Shown piece by piece: positions 11,792-26,017 of a stretch of 64,000 nt of DNA; within the stretch, counting starts at the first letter, position 1, and each line of letters starts with the position of its first letter. Origin of the DNA: Fragilariopsis cylindrus CCMP1102 (taxonomy: Eukaryota; Bacillariophyta; Bacillariophyceae; Bacillariales; Bacillariaceae); contig FMBT01000303.1 of the NCBI GenBank assembly GCA_900095095.1, positions 248,001-312,000 on the forward strand, given 5' to 3'. The notes below the pieces were generated by a model. That model was not told the origin of the DNA, did no database searches, and was given only the letters and a program-made list of their open reading frames with translations. Position numbers and translations under genes: made by a program.

Positions 11792-13305
11792 TTAACGTGG
11801 GGCATGTGCCACACTAACTCCTGTCACCATTCGATTAGCCTTCTTGTCCATTTTATTCATATTTTGAGTCTGCAAGTACTTCAGTCTGCGACCCTTTTCG
11901 TCACCCTTTCGTTGTTTCCTAATGGCTGCTCTAAAACGATACAAAGACAAGGTAGAAAATGCTCCTCCACCTCCGCTAACCAAGATTCCTTTACCGGATC
12001 CATGGGCAGCTCCCTCGTGTTTGAGTTTATGCTGATTGATGCCTATCACTCGACCATCATACAATCGTTCTCCTGCAGCAGCTTGGGCAGCCTGAACGGA
12101 AGGCTTATCTGATGTTGGCGATCGCAATCTTTGTTTGTAATATCGATTTAAAGCACGATGACCAACAACTCTTCCATCAGGGAATACTAATTCACCCAAA
12201 GCAGTTACATCCAATCCAAAACGAGCAATTTCTCTTTCGTAACCCTCGTATATTTGTTTCGATTCATCGTCATCATCATTATCACCATTTGGCACATCCT
12301 CCCATCCATCATCTTCTTCCTTCATAGCATCGTTATCAACGTCCATTTCGCTTCCTTCTTCATCCCCAGCAAATTCTTTATTGTCCTTTCGGAAGTCATA
12401 GAATGGGTCAAGTTCATCCCAGAAGCCTTCTTCATAGCGAACTTTACAATGTTCTTTATTAATCATATGCTGTTGACAACCTTGCCAGGTTGGAAATGTT
12501 CTAATACAAATATTTTTAAGGAAAGAACGAACGTACAAGAGATGAGACAACATATCAATTTTAGTCCCACAATTATAAAGTCGAACGAAAATTATAGAAT
12601 CATGCAATTGGTCTTCTCCGTCGTCCGTATAAATGAATGAACCCTAGAATCAAACAAACAAACTTACTTTTCACAATAGAGACAGTAGTGACCTAACTTG
12701 ATTTTCTCATGTGCATACCCCAATAGTCCTTCTAAATCTACCAAACAATCTTGATCGGGAAGAAAGAATCCATATGCTTTTTGCATATATTTGATATTTT
12801 CCTCCAATGTTTCTGATTGATGCTGATCGAAAAGGCATTGTTTCGGATCAATTTCCGGATTTTCTTGACTCTCCACAAGAGCAGCGGGAAGACGCGATGA
12901 TCTTGTTGCTTTCGTCGTCTCGTCATTATTAATAGTATCGTTGTTGTCACTGTTTTCCTCGGATGGTGGTATTCCTTCTTCTACTTCCATCTTGGTATCG
13001 TCTGACGATGAAATGACGGCATTATTATTAACCTTATTACTATTCGTCTTCTTATTTTGTTTCTTTTTGCTATAATCCTTTTTGTTTAAGTTTTTGATAT
13101 GGTCGGTACCATTTTTCTTTTCCTTTTCTTTTCGTAATGCTAAGGCAGCTTGCAATCGTGCCTTGAATTCCTTTTCTTCTAACAACGTTAATCCAGCCTC
13201 ACGACGTTTAAGGTTGTACTTGTGCCAATCACTCTTATAATGATCTGCCAATTCACTTCTTGATGCGAAAGTCGAACCGGGAGCTGTGGTAGATGTCAGG
13301 CTCAT
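11792..13305 (-). CDS. REI1/ZNF622-like pre-60S ribosome maturation factor
   Basis: Two exons (12668-13305 and 11792-12500) are joined across a 167-base intron with GTAAGT donor (12667) and TTAG acceptor (12501). Splicing rebuilds a C2H2 finger, HYCLYCEK plus TFPTWQGCQQHMINKEHC, followed by YDFR, the hallmark of the REI1 family. In that family the factor releases Arx1/Alb1 and helps load Reh1/Rpl24 on cytoplasmic pre-60S particles. The N-terminus has the expected HYKSDWHKYNLKRREAGL block, and the C-terminus has the conserved AHAPR end. The C2 half of the first zinc finger is missing at the annotated start: the residues before HYKSDWH contain no cysteine. Lys-rich and acidic low-complexity stretches separate the domains. 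No frame break. Confidence 0.92.
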
Positions 13306-13337
13306 GTTTTTTGTTGTTGTTGTTGGATTCCTTTATA

Positions 13338-13340
<3 letters not shown>

Positions 13341-13409
<69 letters not shown>

Positions 13410-13410
13410 C
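13341..13410. repeat. Compound microsatellite (TC)n(TCTA)n
   Basis: About 14 TC units are followed by about 10 TCTA units, ending near 13410, 36 bases upstream of the REI1 start codon on the minus strand. It lies in the likely 5' leader or promoter. Confidence 0.95.
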
Positions 13411-13941
13411 TCTCTATCGTTCTTTGTAGTCTAGTTAGTCTCGCTCCAGCGATGATTCTATCCTATCAGTCTCGTAATGATTAATAAGGAAGCAGTAACA
13501 TTGAATACACGAATTGAATTCTATTTTTCGAATGTGATCGACGAAAGATGAAACATGTGTGACATGGAAAAATCAAAATCCACAAAGCTCAGTCAAAAAG
13601 ACTGGCTAAAAATACGCTCGTTCAAAACCCGTCGAAGAACGGACATTCAAACATATACAAGTACATTGTACTGTACTGTACACTAATAATAAAGAATAAC
13701 TGTATAATGTTTAATATTAGCAACATAACTATACACACTAGTTAACAGTATAATACTACTAAGAGATGATAAGAGACAATGGTTAAAGTGTATACAATCA
13801 GTTTAGCTAATACTATTTGTTTATCCGTTGTGTATCTCCTCTAACTTACGCACCTCCCATACAAGATAGATGTGTCAGAATTTGGTTGGCTCTATGAAGT
13901 GATGGACCTTGCAGAAAAAAACAAATTAAACTCACTCAAAT

Positions 13942-13958
13942 CCCCCCCCCCCCCCCCC
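13942..13958. repeat. Poly-C tract
   Basis: Seventeen consecutive C residues in intergenic DNA; the exact length is likely to be unreliable. Confidence 0.9.
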
Positions 13959-14649
13959 ACATTCCTTTGTATTTACCGCTATGGATATGTATGTATAGCT
14001 GTTCATGGCATTTATACTAATCCTTATGGATCATGAGATATTCCCACTGCAGCACCAAAGGTTGCTTCTGTGCTTTCTTTTTCTATCTGAAGCTAATTCC
14101 TTCCAAACTCTTGACATTTTCACCCCCCAAGGATCAACCATACAACGAGATAATGCATTCTGAAGAATGCCTCACATAATTTCTTTGTCTGATTGTTCAC
14201 CGTGGATCATTTGATGTGGAGACAACCCGTCAAAGTGCGCTTCTGGGTACATTTTTAAGTTTAATTTTGGTACTGCACATGGGTTGGGTTAAAATTAGCT
14301 GAGTAACTGCATCAATCGCACGTAGAAAGTGGAAGATATAAAACTTTAATATAAACTATTGTATACATGTTGTTATTCTATGATTTATTTTGATGACAAT
14401 CTAATTGTTGTATCATAACCCGAACTCTCGTAACATTGATAGATAGACAATGTTCAGATAAATTATTCACTATTCGTGCCCATCATACAACAATTATAAT
14501 TGTCATATTTTTTGTTTCTCATACACGAATGAGCATTCTGACTGGGTTGACGTCAAAAAGTATTTTTCGATGCACATTACGCGAACAGAATAAGGAATTC
14601 GTCCGGCTTTCCCTTACAAATCTATGGAACATAACTGTTATTTTAGAAA

Positions 14650-16655
<2,006 letters not shown>

Positions 16656-17244
16656 ATTTATTCAAAGGTAATGGACAGAAAACCACCGCACACTCCGTGT
16701 CTATCAACTACAGTACCTACTGTAATGTGTGTTGATGATGAATGATTTGGTACTTGTAGACTGAGATTGTGATGAGATGAGATGGATGAAGATTGCTTCA
16801 AATTGCGAAAAGAGTGAATTCTTACAGTGATACAGCCACTGTGATACTGTTGAGACACTTCGCGAACAAGAGAGAACATACATGATACAGGCTAGGCTGT
16901 CTTGTTTACAAGCTCATCAACGTTGAATTTACGGGTTTCAATTCGACAATTTTTTTTCATTCGCGAAGCGGTAGTACCAGTACTGTATGGTATGGAATGC
17001 AGATGTAAAAGTGCGGGAATTAAAGAATTCATTATTTAGAGGGTGCGCGCAAAAATAAATATATGCGCTTTAATGGGTTGAGATAGAATACTAGAAAATT
17101 CGAATTGTATGGTTCTAAAAATGAACTAGGCTACTTTGCATACCTGTATACGATAAATGGAGCGTTCATTATGGATAATATTGCGATCGTTTTACATGTA
17201 TTTCAATTGATTGATGTGCTGATAGACCAAAATATTCACCGATC
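16656..17244. other. Intergenic, no gene seen
   Basis: Between the divergent side of the RING gene and the 3' end of the MATE gene. No RNA gene or clear regulatory element recognised. Confidence 0.45.
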
Positions 17245-20058
17245 TCACAAGGTTGTAACAGTTAGAATGGATAAATCACGCTGATCTATCTCCGTTTCGT
17301 GGTGGTGGTCGTTGTTGTCGTCATTCCATTTGATTTTATCATACCCAAGGATCGATGCTGCTTGTTGTTGTTTTGAACTTAAATCGTTCCAATTTTGATT
17401 ACTGGTCGACGTTTCACGATCATACTTCCAAAGCTCCTCGTTGTATCCTAGACTTTCTGCTGCGTTCCTTTTCTTAATCGTTAATTCTTCCCATTCGTAA
17501 TCGTGTAATAACATACCTCCTAAGCTGCTACTACTGTCACTGCCGCCTGAGGAGTCACTGCTCGAAGAGTCATTGCCATGGAGTAATATAACATCTTCGG
17601 CAATTTTTTCCCAGTCAGAACATATAAGTGCAAACATAGCCATAGCCCCAAATGCTGCACAACCAATTGTGATGGCTGTTGTTTGTCCCCTTAAGTCAAA
17701 ATTAAATACCATCGATGAGAGTGCACCTAACGGCAACGTCACAAATCCAGTTGTTAAACATCCAATACCCGTTCCCATTGCGTATCGGTTTTGGCCCCAA
17801 AGTACATGCTCTGCCATTACCGCAATACCAGCAACTAAGTTGGCTGCGCTAATCAGAGGAAGGTTATCGGAAACTATTTTTTGTAATACTGGATCATCCG
17901 TAAATAATCTTGGTATGTCTGTATCAAATGTAACAAAAATTGCTGTAACAACGGCTCCCCAAACAAAGCAAATCCACAGGGATTTGTATGCGACCAGCTT
18001 TGCGGTCCGAACATCTCCCGCTCCAAGAGAAAGCGTACAACGAACTGCACAACCTTCTGCAACAGCAGTCACTATATATTCTAGCTCCTCCCAGATAATT
18101 CCAAGTATACCCCATGCAGCTACCTCTGCGGGTCCAAGCGAGCTACATTGACATTGTCAAAAGAAAGCGGAACAAGGAAATAAGTGACACAAAGAGAAAA
18201 AGGAAAGAATCAGAAGAAAGAAGCGTGTCCATATTATTTGCATCACTCGTAACACTGTGTGTGAATGTTATTTTTCTATGATTGTTGATCAAATATACTA
18301 CATACCTTGCATAGAAAATCATAACTTGCCATTCTCCTTGCATTAGTAAATTCGACAGACTACTAATCATTGCATTATACAGCATAAATTTTATGGCTAC
18401 CATGTTTACATTTGAACTTGAATTCACACTGCTTTGACTTGTATTGCTTTCATCAGTGTTTTTCTTGCAGATAGAAAAGAATCCTTCGTAGTATTTTTCT
18501 AACCATCCATATGAATATATTGTGATCATAACGGCGGCGAAGTATATCAATTCCAAAATCAAGTATAAATACCCTAGATCTACCAGGGTCATATCGGGGA
18601 AACGACTATGCCAGCACATGCCAATGACCACTGCTAATGTTTTTCCTAGCTCTCCAAAGAATGTCAATACTGTAGACTGAACTTCATATCCAACCACATC
18701 AAGCGTGTACTGAAAGCCCGCCACGATGCCTTCAAACAGTGAAGAGGATATAAATTTGAGAGTATGAAAAGGAAAAAAATGAGAAAACAAACGCAACACC
18801 TGATATATATGCTTATTGATAGTCATTCGAATGAATCAGAATGAATCGTACCTTCTACTAGAACACTAAAAGTGTATGGTATGGCAAATTGCTGTCCGAG
18901 CTCTGCAAAAGAAGGATCGTTACCTAGATATAACAATATATCTTTTGTACAGAACGACCAAAATACAAGGAGAGGTAAAAATCCAATCACGTAAAAGACT
19001 ATTGACAGCTGTAAGTAGGTACCGATTTTGTAAGGACTTCGTCCGTGATCCGATTCGGCAATTTGAGAAATCATAGTATTTCCACTTATAATAATACTAC
19101 CAACAATATCAGTCGTTAATTTGATAAACAAGTCTATAACAATATATATGCTCAAAGTTGATGATCCGAGTTGATGACCGACAATTGCAACTTGAATCAA
19201 TTCGGATACTGCAGTGATAAATGCTTGAGTTAGGTACGGAAGAGCAAGCCCTATCATTCCCATTGTTAGGGAATCACAATTATGACAAGTTATAATCCGG
19301 AATTTTTCAGATGCGGTCGTCTTTGGATCGGAGAATTTTATAGCATTAAGATGTACCTCCTCGTCCTGCTCTCCTTCATCATTGTCGTCGTCGTTGTCGT
19401 CGTCGTTGCGGTTATATTTAGGACGACGAAAATAGTTATCTTGTTTGTTGGAACTAATCGTTGCCCTTGGATCGATATCAAAACGAACTGAACTTATTCG
19501 ATGAAAGGTGACACTTGAATGTCTTTGTGGTACAGAAAATTTAACATCCTTGCTACTAGTAGATCGTAGTGGTCTTCTCGAAGGACTCAAACTATGCCGT
19601 CTTCTCCCCCTATCACTGCTAGACTTTATTTGTTGTTGTTGTTGGTGGTGGTGTTGTTTACTACTCGTAGTATTTACCGATGATTGTAGGGATGTTCCTG
19701 TTCCGCCATATTCCAACGAAGGGTCATTATTTGAACTCCTTCTAACGGATGTCGTAACCGTTTCGTCGGGTCTAGATAGCAGCAGCGGGGTGGACTCTTG
19801 TTCTTCTTCGTCGCATACACATTTATTCGCCTTAAGTTTTTGTATTATTGATGTCTCCTCATCTTCATCAACGTCAATTTCGTTTCCATCTCCGTCGTGT
19901 TTTTTAGAAGATGGACGAATTGACAGTATGAATACCGGTAAGAAGAAAAGAAATGATGCTACAGCTACTATAACGAGCGGTATAGTCCGACCAATATCAA
20001 TCGTTTGTACTTGATAATCGGCAAAGTCAGTTTCTACTTCTTCTCCCCCCCCTTCCAT
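17245..20058 (-). CDS. MATE-family multidrug/metabolite transporter
   Basis: Three exons, 18852-20058, 18306-18729 and 17245-18142, separated by introns of 122 and 163 bases with GTACGA/GTATGT donors and AAG/TAG acceptors; all phases agree and there is no frame break. After one N-terminal helix and a long hydrophilic loop of about 190 residues (Asp, Ser and Gln/His-rich) come the two MATE repeats. Recognisable stretches are LTMGMIGLALPYL, QGEWQVMIFYA followed by SLGPAEVAAWGILG, and the helices ending at SDWEKIAED. MATE proteins export organic cations or metabolites in exchange for protons or sodium. The large N-terminal insert and charged C-terminal tail are unlike bacterial members and may be regulatory. 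The substrate cannot be read from the sequence. Confidence 0.9.
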
Positions 20059-20786
20059 CGTTGTGTTTATTTTTATTTTTTCCTCCCACTATCTTTCTTT
20101 CTTTCTTTCTTTCTCTCTTCTTGAACGCAGTGGCTGTGTGGTTTTGGTCTATTACTCAGTCAGTGGCTATCAAGGATGCAACTGCACATAAGAGAACCGA
20201 ACACATTAGAAAGTAGATCTATGATGACAAACTTACATTCAACACAAAACGAAGATTTTGTGTTGTGTTTTTATCTACAGTACAGTATTGTACATAACAG
20301 AGTACAACCTCGTTTGTATGTGGTAGGCGTGTAAAAAGTACGACCAGCGAATCTTAACTAAAAACAAACCGGAAATGTTGCCATTTTATTTTTTAACGAA
20401 AGAAAGTAGAAAAAATAGTACAAATCTACTCTAGCGCTACACGGAGGCAACTTCCTAACAACAGGATAAAATGAAATGATGATGCGAGATTATAGAGACT
20501 ATGTAATTTACAGTAGTGTGCCGTAAAGATAAATTTCGCGAAACTGCTATTACAGTAGAAGAAATCAGAAACAAAATTCGAGATTAACTAATGTGGAAAG
20601 GGCTAAAAGTAATGCAGCTGTTTCATTATTTTCTCTTTTAGGTTGATTTGGTACACAAATATTGTACAAAAATTAACAAATAGCATGAAATAAAGTACAA
20701 TATTTCACATTCAATTTCATCTTCTATAATGATTTTATTAATTATAAAAAATGAATAAATTATCCTCCTGTCATCGTTATATTAAG
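20059..20786. other. Intergenic, with a TTTC microsatellite
   Basis: A (TTTC)n run at about 20093-20114 lies just upstream of the MATE start on the minus strand. No gene or RNA recognised. Confidence 0.5.
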
Positions 20787-22406
20787 TCACAGAGTCGAAT
20801 AGTTCTGCTGTTGTTCAAATAGTAGTGGAGTAGTATTACTGTCGTCGTTGTTGTTGTTGTTCGATGATGAGGAGGATTGAGCATTTTTGGTGTCCCCGCC
20901 ACAAAGCCACCTCCTTCCCTTACTATCTTCTTTGTGAAGTGAATACAACAAGATATCTGCAATTATACACAAAACAGCATCGATGTTCCAAAGTAATGAT
21001 GAAATCAAACTGCATGTACACAAAACAACATCATTAATGATAACAATTTTGTTCGGATCGAGATCATGTCGTGCCTCAGGATCGTATAGTAGAGCGATTG
21101 TACAATCCAATAATGTACCGCATACGAATAGGAATGATCCTAGAAACAATAACGTTTTCGTTATTCTATCAGGTGATAACGATGATGATGATGAGGAGGA
21201 TGATGATAATAATGTGGACTCTATCTCAACAGATTTTGGCTTGTTGATTGGTTGTTGTTCGTCTTGACGACAGCAAATCCTACTCATATTACATCCGCTG
21301 CGGTAAGATTTTCGTTGTGCTAACAGCTCGACTATTCCACTGAGTAGATATAAATTCATACCGATAAAGCCAATTTTATAGTTCGACACATACCATGGTC
21401 GTTTCATTTCCTCTTTGATTAGATATGCGTCATCATCCCAATCATCTGCCTCTTCATAGTGATCGTCTAGGAACGTACTGTAAAGCTCAAATATGGCACC
21501 AATTCCAAAAATAAACTCAGTGAGTAATCCCCAATAAGTTGCATCTGTTGATTCAAATGATGATGTAATATTGGATTGAATCGTCGATAAACTTATGTCG
21601 TCGTCTTCGTTGTTGCTGTCAAAATTCTTGCCTACTTCTTGATATTGTTGCTGTTGCTCTTCTTCTTCCATGGTAAGGTCTCTAGTAGTATTAATATTAT
21701 TATCTGATGACGTAGTCGATTCTTCTTGGGAACGAGCAAACCGACACCGACACCAGACCCAGGACGAAACCGAAGATAACCATGACAACGGTGTTGATGT
21801 AAGATCTAACTGCCAACGGATATCGATACATGCGTTCAATATATATAGAAAAGGTCCTAACGAATTTAAGACGTAATAAATCTTATCGCTAAAAGTATTA
21901 ACATAATCATCATCACCACCACCATCATCGTCCATCAATGCGTATACTCGTGAGTCTTTCAAATCAATAATGGATGTATATGTTTGAATAGAAGCCCCCG
22001 CTAAGAACATGAAATTCGATATAAACGAATATCTCATATCGATGTATTCGTCACTACCCCAAGAAGATGACGAAGCTGAAGATGACGAAGCTGAAGATAA
22101 TGATCGTCTGGACGTACTTGGATCTTTCATTACTTCACTGATATTGTCAAATGACATACTGTTACATGGTGACATTAGATCTGTATCTTCACCAGTAGAA
22201 GAACACGATCCTGTTTCACAACGACCCTTCCAAATTGATGAATGTAATGATGTTGTTGCTGTTGTTGTTGTTGCTGCTGTTGATGTTGTTGTTGTCGAGA
22301 TGTTTGCATCTTCTTCGATTATGTCGTCGATCATCATCTGAATATTCGAATTCTTGATTTCACCACCATCATCATGAGGGGAGTTGGTACAGTGCATCTT
22401 TAACAA
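20787..22406 (-). CDS. Multi-pass membrane protein, unknown family
   Basis: A 539-residue intact ORF. Two low-complexity stretches (Thr/Ala and Ser runs) precede about eight hydrophobic helices arranged in pairs: FISNFMFLAGASIQTY, VLNSLGPFLYILNACID, GLLTEFIFGIGAIFELYSTF, IGFIGMNLYLLSGIVELL, TLLFLGSFLFVCGTLLD and two more near the C-terminus. Each pair repeats a pattern of N/F, then LG/LA, then a terminal Tyr/Asp, suggesting an internally duplicated helical unit. There is no signal peptide at the very N-terminus, and the loops are acidic. Codon use looks like its neighbours. I do not recognise the family, and function is open. Confidence 0.75.
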   Translation of the reverse strand: MLKMHCTNSPHDDGGEIKNSNIQMMIDDIIEEDANISTTTTSTAATTTTATTSLHSSIWKGRCETGSCSSTGEDTDLMSPCNSMSFDNISEVMKDPSTSRRSLSSASSSSASSSSWGSDEYIDMRYSFISNFMFLAGASIQTYTSIIDLKDSRVYALMDDDGGGDDDYVNTFSDKIYYVLNSLGPFLYILNACIDIRWQLDLTSTPLSWLSSVSSWVWCRCRFARSQEESTTSSDNNINTTRDLTMEEEEQQQQYQEVGKNFDSNNEDDDISLSTIQSNITSSFESTDATYWGLLTEFIFGIGAIFELYSTFLDDHYEEADDWDDDAYLIKEEMKRPWYVSNYKIGFIGMNLYLLSGIVELLAQRKSYRSGCNMSRICCRQDEQQPINKPKSVEIESTLLSSSSSSSSSLSPDRITKTLLFLGSFLFVCGTLLDCTIALLYDPEARHDLDPNKIVIINDVVLCTCSLISSLLWNIDAVLCIIADILLYSLHKEDSKGRRWLCGGDTKNAQSSSSSNNNNNDDSNTTPLLFEQQQNYSTL

Positions 22407-23142
22407 GTAACGTTTTGTAAATTATGGTAAGGTTGATGTCAAGCTCTTGTCTTTTACTTCACGTAACGTGATTTGTTACTGCAAATAGTATCGCGTTTTG
22501 TGATACTTACTTTACGTTGAATGAGTGAGAATGTTTCTTGTGTTGATTTTGTGACAAAATGATAAATTCTTTAATAAGACTAAATACATATCAATGCACG
22601 TGTTTGTGACAAAAATTGAACGATGTGTTGCACAACAGAAATGCAAAACCCTAAGTAAATTAATTAATACACGTGTGCTTCAACAAAATTGAATGTGAGT
22701 TTCTTACACCAAAATTCGAATTTATATATCGTGTCGAATTTCACCTTATCGTGTCAAATGTTAATCCCATAAGGAATGTTTTCAAGTTTTCGAAGTCCCA
22801 GGAAAGGGGGTCATATACATAGGTATCATAATATGTATGAAAATAGTATACAGTACTAGTATGAGGCAAAACCGACGATTGAGGGGTGTTATAAGAAAAT
22901 ATGATTCTCGCTCAATTTTTTACCGTGCGACGGATGGTCCAGAAATGTTTTTGTGTTCACAGTTTACAACACAAACCAACACAAACAACACAACAAACCG
23001 ACAAGCAACAACAACAACAACAACCAATCTGTCGATATCTGTCTCTATAAAACCCAATAGATCAGGGCCCAGAAAGCAGCTAGCTATAAGAAAAGTATAC
23101 TACCAAGAAGAAGAAAAATAATCATAATCATAATATATAAGA
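22407..23142. other. Divergent promoter region, no gene seen
   Basis: Separates the minus-strand membrane protein from the plus-strand SmD1. The CAACAACAACAA and AACACAAAC tracts at 22970-23025 are leader-like. A short ORF (22837-23121) has no recognisable content and is probably 5' untranslated sequence. Confidence 0.5.
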
Positions 23143-23735
23143 ATGAAGCTTGTTAAATTTTTGCAAAAGCTCAATCGAGAGCAAGTTACGATCGAGTTAA
23201 AGAATGGAACCGTTATTCAAGGGACAGTGGTCGGTGTGGATGCCACAATGAATTGCCATCTAAAAAAGGCTAAGGTGACTGTGTACGTGTAGTAATAATC
23301 AGAACTGTTGCTGATTGATGCTGTTCCTCTCTTTCTGTGTTTGGATTTGAAAAACGGGCGTACTTGTGTGTGTTTATGTGTGACCGTCTCTCTATTTCTT
23401 CAATTATTTTCGCTCATGCATTTTCTTGTCCGTTTCTTGTTTTCGTCACCACACGATACGCACCTTTTCTATTCATCGTGTCCGTATTGAAAACTACAAA
23501 ACAAAATACAAACCAAACAACATTAAAAACCTGACCTTGCAGGCGTGGAAAAAATCCTGTCTCATATGCAACGCTTTCGGTAAGAGGATCCACGATGAGA
23601 GCTTGGTTACTACCAGAAAGTCTGAACTTAGATGCGCTACTAGTTGATGATACTCCGAAGAAGAAGACAGCGGAACCAAAACCAATGGACACAGGAAGAG
23701 GACGGGGAAGAGGGCGAGGACGAGGCCGTCGATAA
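23143..23735 (+). CDS. Small nuclear ribonucleoprotein SmD1
   Basis: Exons 23143-23282 and 23543-23735 flank a 260-base intron with GTACGT donor and TTGCAG acceptor; the spliced protein is 110 residues. Exon 1 gives the Sm1 motif [10 protein letters not shown]...[20 protein letters not shown]. Exon 2 gives the Sm2 motif ([26 protein letters not shown]) and the characteristic C-terminal [12 protein letters not shown] tail, which in other eukaryotes carries symmetric dimethylarginine and binds SMN. SmD1 is a core subunit of the heptameric ring on U1, U2, U4 and U5 snRNAs. No frame break; phase 2 at the intron. A 5' leader of CAA-repeat sequence precedes the ATG. Confidence 0.96.
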
Positions 23736-24254
23736 AAACAGAAATTAAAACAAAAAATAATGTGTTGATGGGGATTTTGAGTGTCTATAATAAATTCGGT
23801 TGTATATATATATATAACAATGGCTAAGCGTCGATAGTTTATTTTTTACATATAATAGCAACAAAAAAGAATATTCTTCGATACGTTGAGAGAGAGGCGA
23901 GCAAGGCGCGTTTCTGTTTCATCAATGTGTATCACGATTTCGTATAATAAGAAACGGATGTAATAAGAAACGGACGAATCATCAATATTGAATATGGAAA
24001 ACATTTCGAATCTCTACTTTTGGTCCGCTTTATTTACTTTTTAGGTAGGCTCGTATCCAAGAGACTTCCGTCCTGATGCATTCATAACTTTCTCCAACTG
24101 TGTTTAATAACAACAAGTATCATTTTTATCTTTATCATCTCTACTTCCCGCTGCACGTTTATTATAAACATCATAATAACCAATATCAATACATACATAC
24201 GTTATTTGATTGTCTTCCCTGCTTTACTCGTGTATTTATTTGATTTTATACAAA
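23736..24254. other. Intergenic, no gene seen
   Basis: Holds the SmD1 3' end with a TATATATATATA tract near 23804 and the leader of the next gene. Nothing recognised. Confidence 0.45.
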
Positions 24255-25415
24255 ATGGTGAAAGTGATTATTTCTACAATGTTGGATCTATTTTCTTGTG
24301 GGCCATGTGGAAAATTGAAAACACAGCTGCAAGACGACGACGCAGACATATGGAACGATCTTACGCTCGCTTTTGCAGTTCCTAGTGCGAATCCTCCAAA
24401 TATTCCGAAGGTCGTAAAGGTAGTTTCAGATTCTGACACCGATGATGATGTTTCTACTCTTTATGAATCATCTTTTCATAGTCGTCAGCATAATTGGAAT
24501 CGAAGAGACATAGACGACGACGACGAAGAAGAAGAAAAATCCTCTCCGTCACTGACAACACCTCGAAGAACTTTCAACAACACGGAAATGAAGGCTGAAA
24601 CGACGAAGGACGACTGTTCTCCAATGTATGGCCACGATCTAGAACTTGAACAAGTATTGGAAGAGATCGATCTTAACGATGCTGACGATGACGAAAGCTT
24701 GGAAAGTATTATGGGTCCACGATCGCAAGTTGTAAGCGTTACAAGTAGTAGACACAGTCGACGCACTTCTTCGTCGTTACCTGTTACGTTTACTCCTATA
24801 TCACTTCCTCTTCCATCGACTCGTCCAATTTCATTGCTCCAGCAAGAACGAGAACAGTACCATGGGATGATGTCGGATGAGAGTTCAATATTCCTTCCTT
24901 TATCGGCCCGTCCTCCTACATTGATCCATCAAGAACGAGAACAGTATCACATGGCGATGTCGTTGTTGAGAGGAGGAGGAGGAGAAGAAGACGAGAAAGA
25001 AGAGAGTTGCTCACTTCTTCCCCTATCGGCTCGTCCTCCTTCGTTGCTCCAGCAACAACGAGAAAGATTTCCCGGCATTTTCCCGAGAGAAGATTATAGA
25101 GAGGAGGATTATCGTGATGATGAATTCTTCTGTGACGATCACGATCATGATGATGGATCTAGTTATAGCAGTGGATGCCAAAAGATATCTTTCTTTAGGA
25201 AGAAAATATATGCTTTTCCTAGCAGCAATGACAATGGCAATGGCAATGGCAATGGCAATGGCAAGAACATCATGTGGAAGATGTCATCGTCGGTGATAAC
25301 ATCCAACAATAGCGGTTGGCAGATCTTGCAAGGTGAATCAACGGATACATCTTCTACCGTTCAAACACAAAATCGTCGTCCTCATCATATCCTATCTACC
25401 TTACGCCCCCGCTAA
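24255..25415 (+). CDS. Disordered protein with three internal repeats, unknown family
   Basis: ATG 24255 (MVKVIIST) is preferred; the frame is open 15 codons further up to an ATG at 24210. The protein has about 387 residues, no membrane segment and mostly polar sequence. The middle contains three imperfect copies of a unit of the form PLSARPPxLxxQERExYHxMMS, beginning near residues 195, 220 and 260. The last copy has QQQRERFPGIF. Acidic stretches (DDDDEEEEK, EEDEKEE) lie between, and a Gly/Asn run from a GGCAAT repeat follows. I recognise no domain. Repeats with conserved Arg-Pro-Pro and Glu-Arg-Glu could be linear binding motifs. The stop is TAA at 25413. Confidence 0.65.
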   Translation: MVKVIISTMLDLFSCGPCGKLKTQLQDDDADIWNDLTLAFAVPSANPPNIPKVVKVVSDSDTDDDVSTLYESSFHSRQHNWNRRDIDDDDEEEEKSSPSLTTPRRTFNNTEMKAETTKDDCSPMYGHDLELEQVLEEIDLNDADDDESLESIMGPRSQVVSVTSSRHSRRTSSSLPVTFTPISLPLPSTRPISLLQQEREQYHGMMSDESSIFLPLSARPPTLIHQEREQYHMAMSLLRGGGGEEDEKEESCSLLPLSARPPSLLQQQRERFPGIFPREDYREEDYRDDEFFCDDHDHDDGSSYSSGCQKISFFRKKIYAFPSSNDNGNGNGNGNGKNIMWKMSSSVITSNNSGWQILQGESTDTSSTVQTQNRRPHHILSTLRPR

Positions 25416-26017
25416 ATGTAAATACTACCTGACCAAAATAAAAGTAAATAAGAGAAAGAAAGAAAGAAAGAAATAGAACACAATAGACGAGGAGCGCACA
25501 GAACTAGAGCACCTCAGAGAACTACAAAGACCCTCAAACATACAAACATCTTTATTACATCACGATGAGGCCTTCCAAACACTAACGAAATATAAGACAC
25601 ACAATAACACTGTATTGTACTTATAGAAAATATAGATAAAAGTAACTAATAATAAATAACAGCACCTCACAAAACTACAAAGACCCTCAAACATACAAAC
25701 ATACAAACATCTTTACTATAGCACGATGAGGTCTTCTAAATATTAACGAAATATAAGACACAGAATCACACTGTATGGTACTTTGATAATATATAGATAA
25801 AACTAACTAACTAATAAATACCAGAACAAAAGCAAGAAAAACAGGACGACTTTTTTTTCAGTACGAATTGTAGCATTTTCTATGATATAATACAAATTAC
25901 TCGAACTGTATTTCGTTTTCTTTTTTTTCCTTTAAGCATGCAATACAATACAATACAATACAGTAACTTGTACACAGTACTACCCGTATCATTATTAAAA
26001 AATCTCTCTTACTATGA
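25416..26017. other. Convergent intergenic region
   Basis: Between the plus-strand repeat protein and the 3' end of RsfS. Contains an AAAG microsatellite (25453-25471) and a tandem duplication described separately. Confidence 0.5.
25509..25815. repeat. Tandem duplication, about 153-bp unit, two copies
   Basis: Two imperfect copies begin at 25509 and 25662. Both share CACCTCA(G/C), ACTACAAAGACCCTCAAACA, ACGATGAGG and AACGAAATATAAGACACA in the same order. It lies between convergent genes. Confidence 0.8.

Larger units (their letters stand above)
13306..14649. other. Long intergenic region with microsatellites
   Basis: No gene supported. It holds the TC/TCTA repeat next to the REI1 start and a poly-C tract at 13942-13958. 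A short plus-strand ORF at 14436-14699 has no recognisable content and overlaps the 3' end of the RING gene. Confidence 0.5.

Noticed and set aside
22837-23121. A 94-codon ORF before SmD1
   Set aside because: It is CAA-repeat leader sequence of SmD1 and has no domain.
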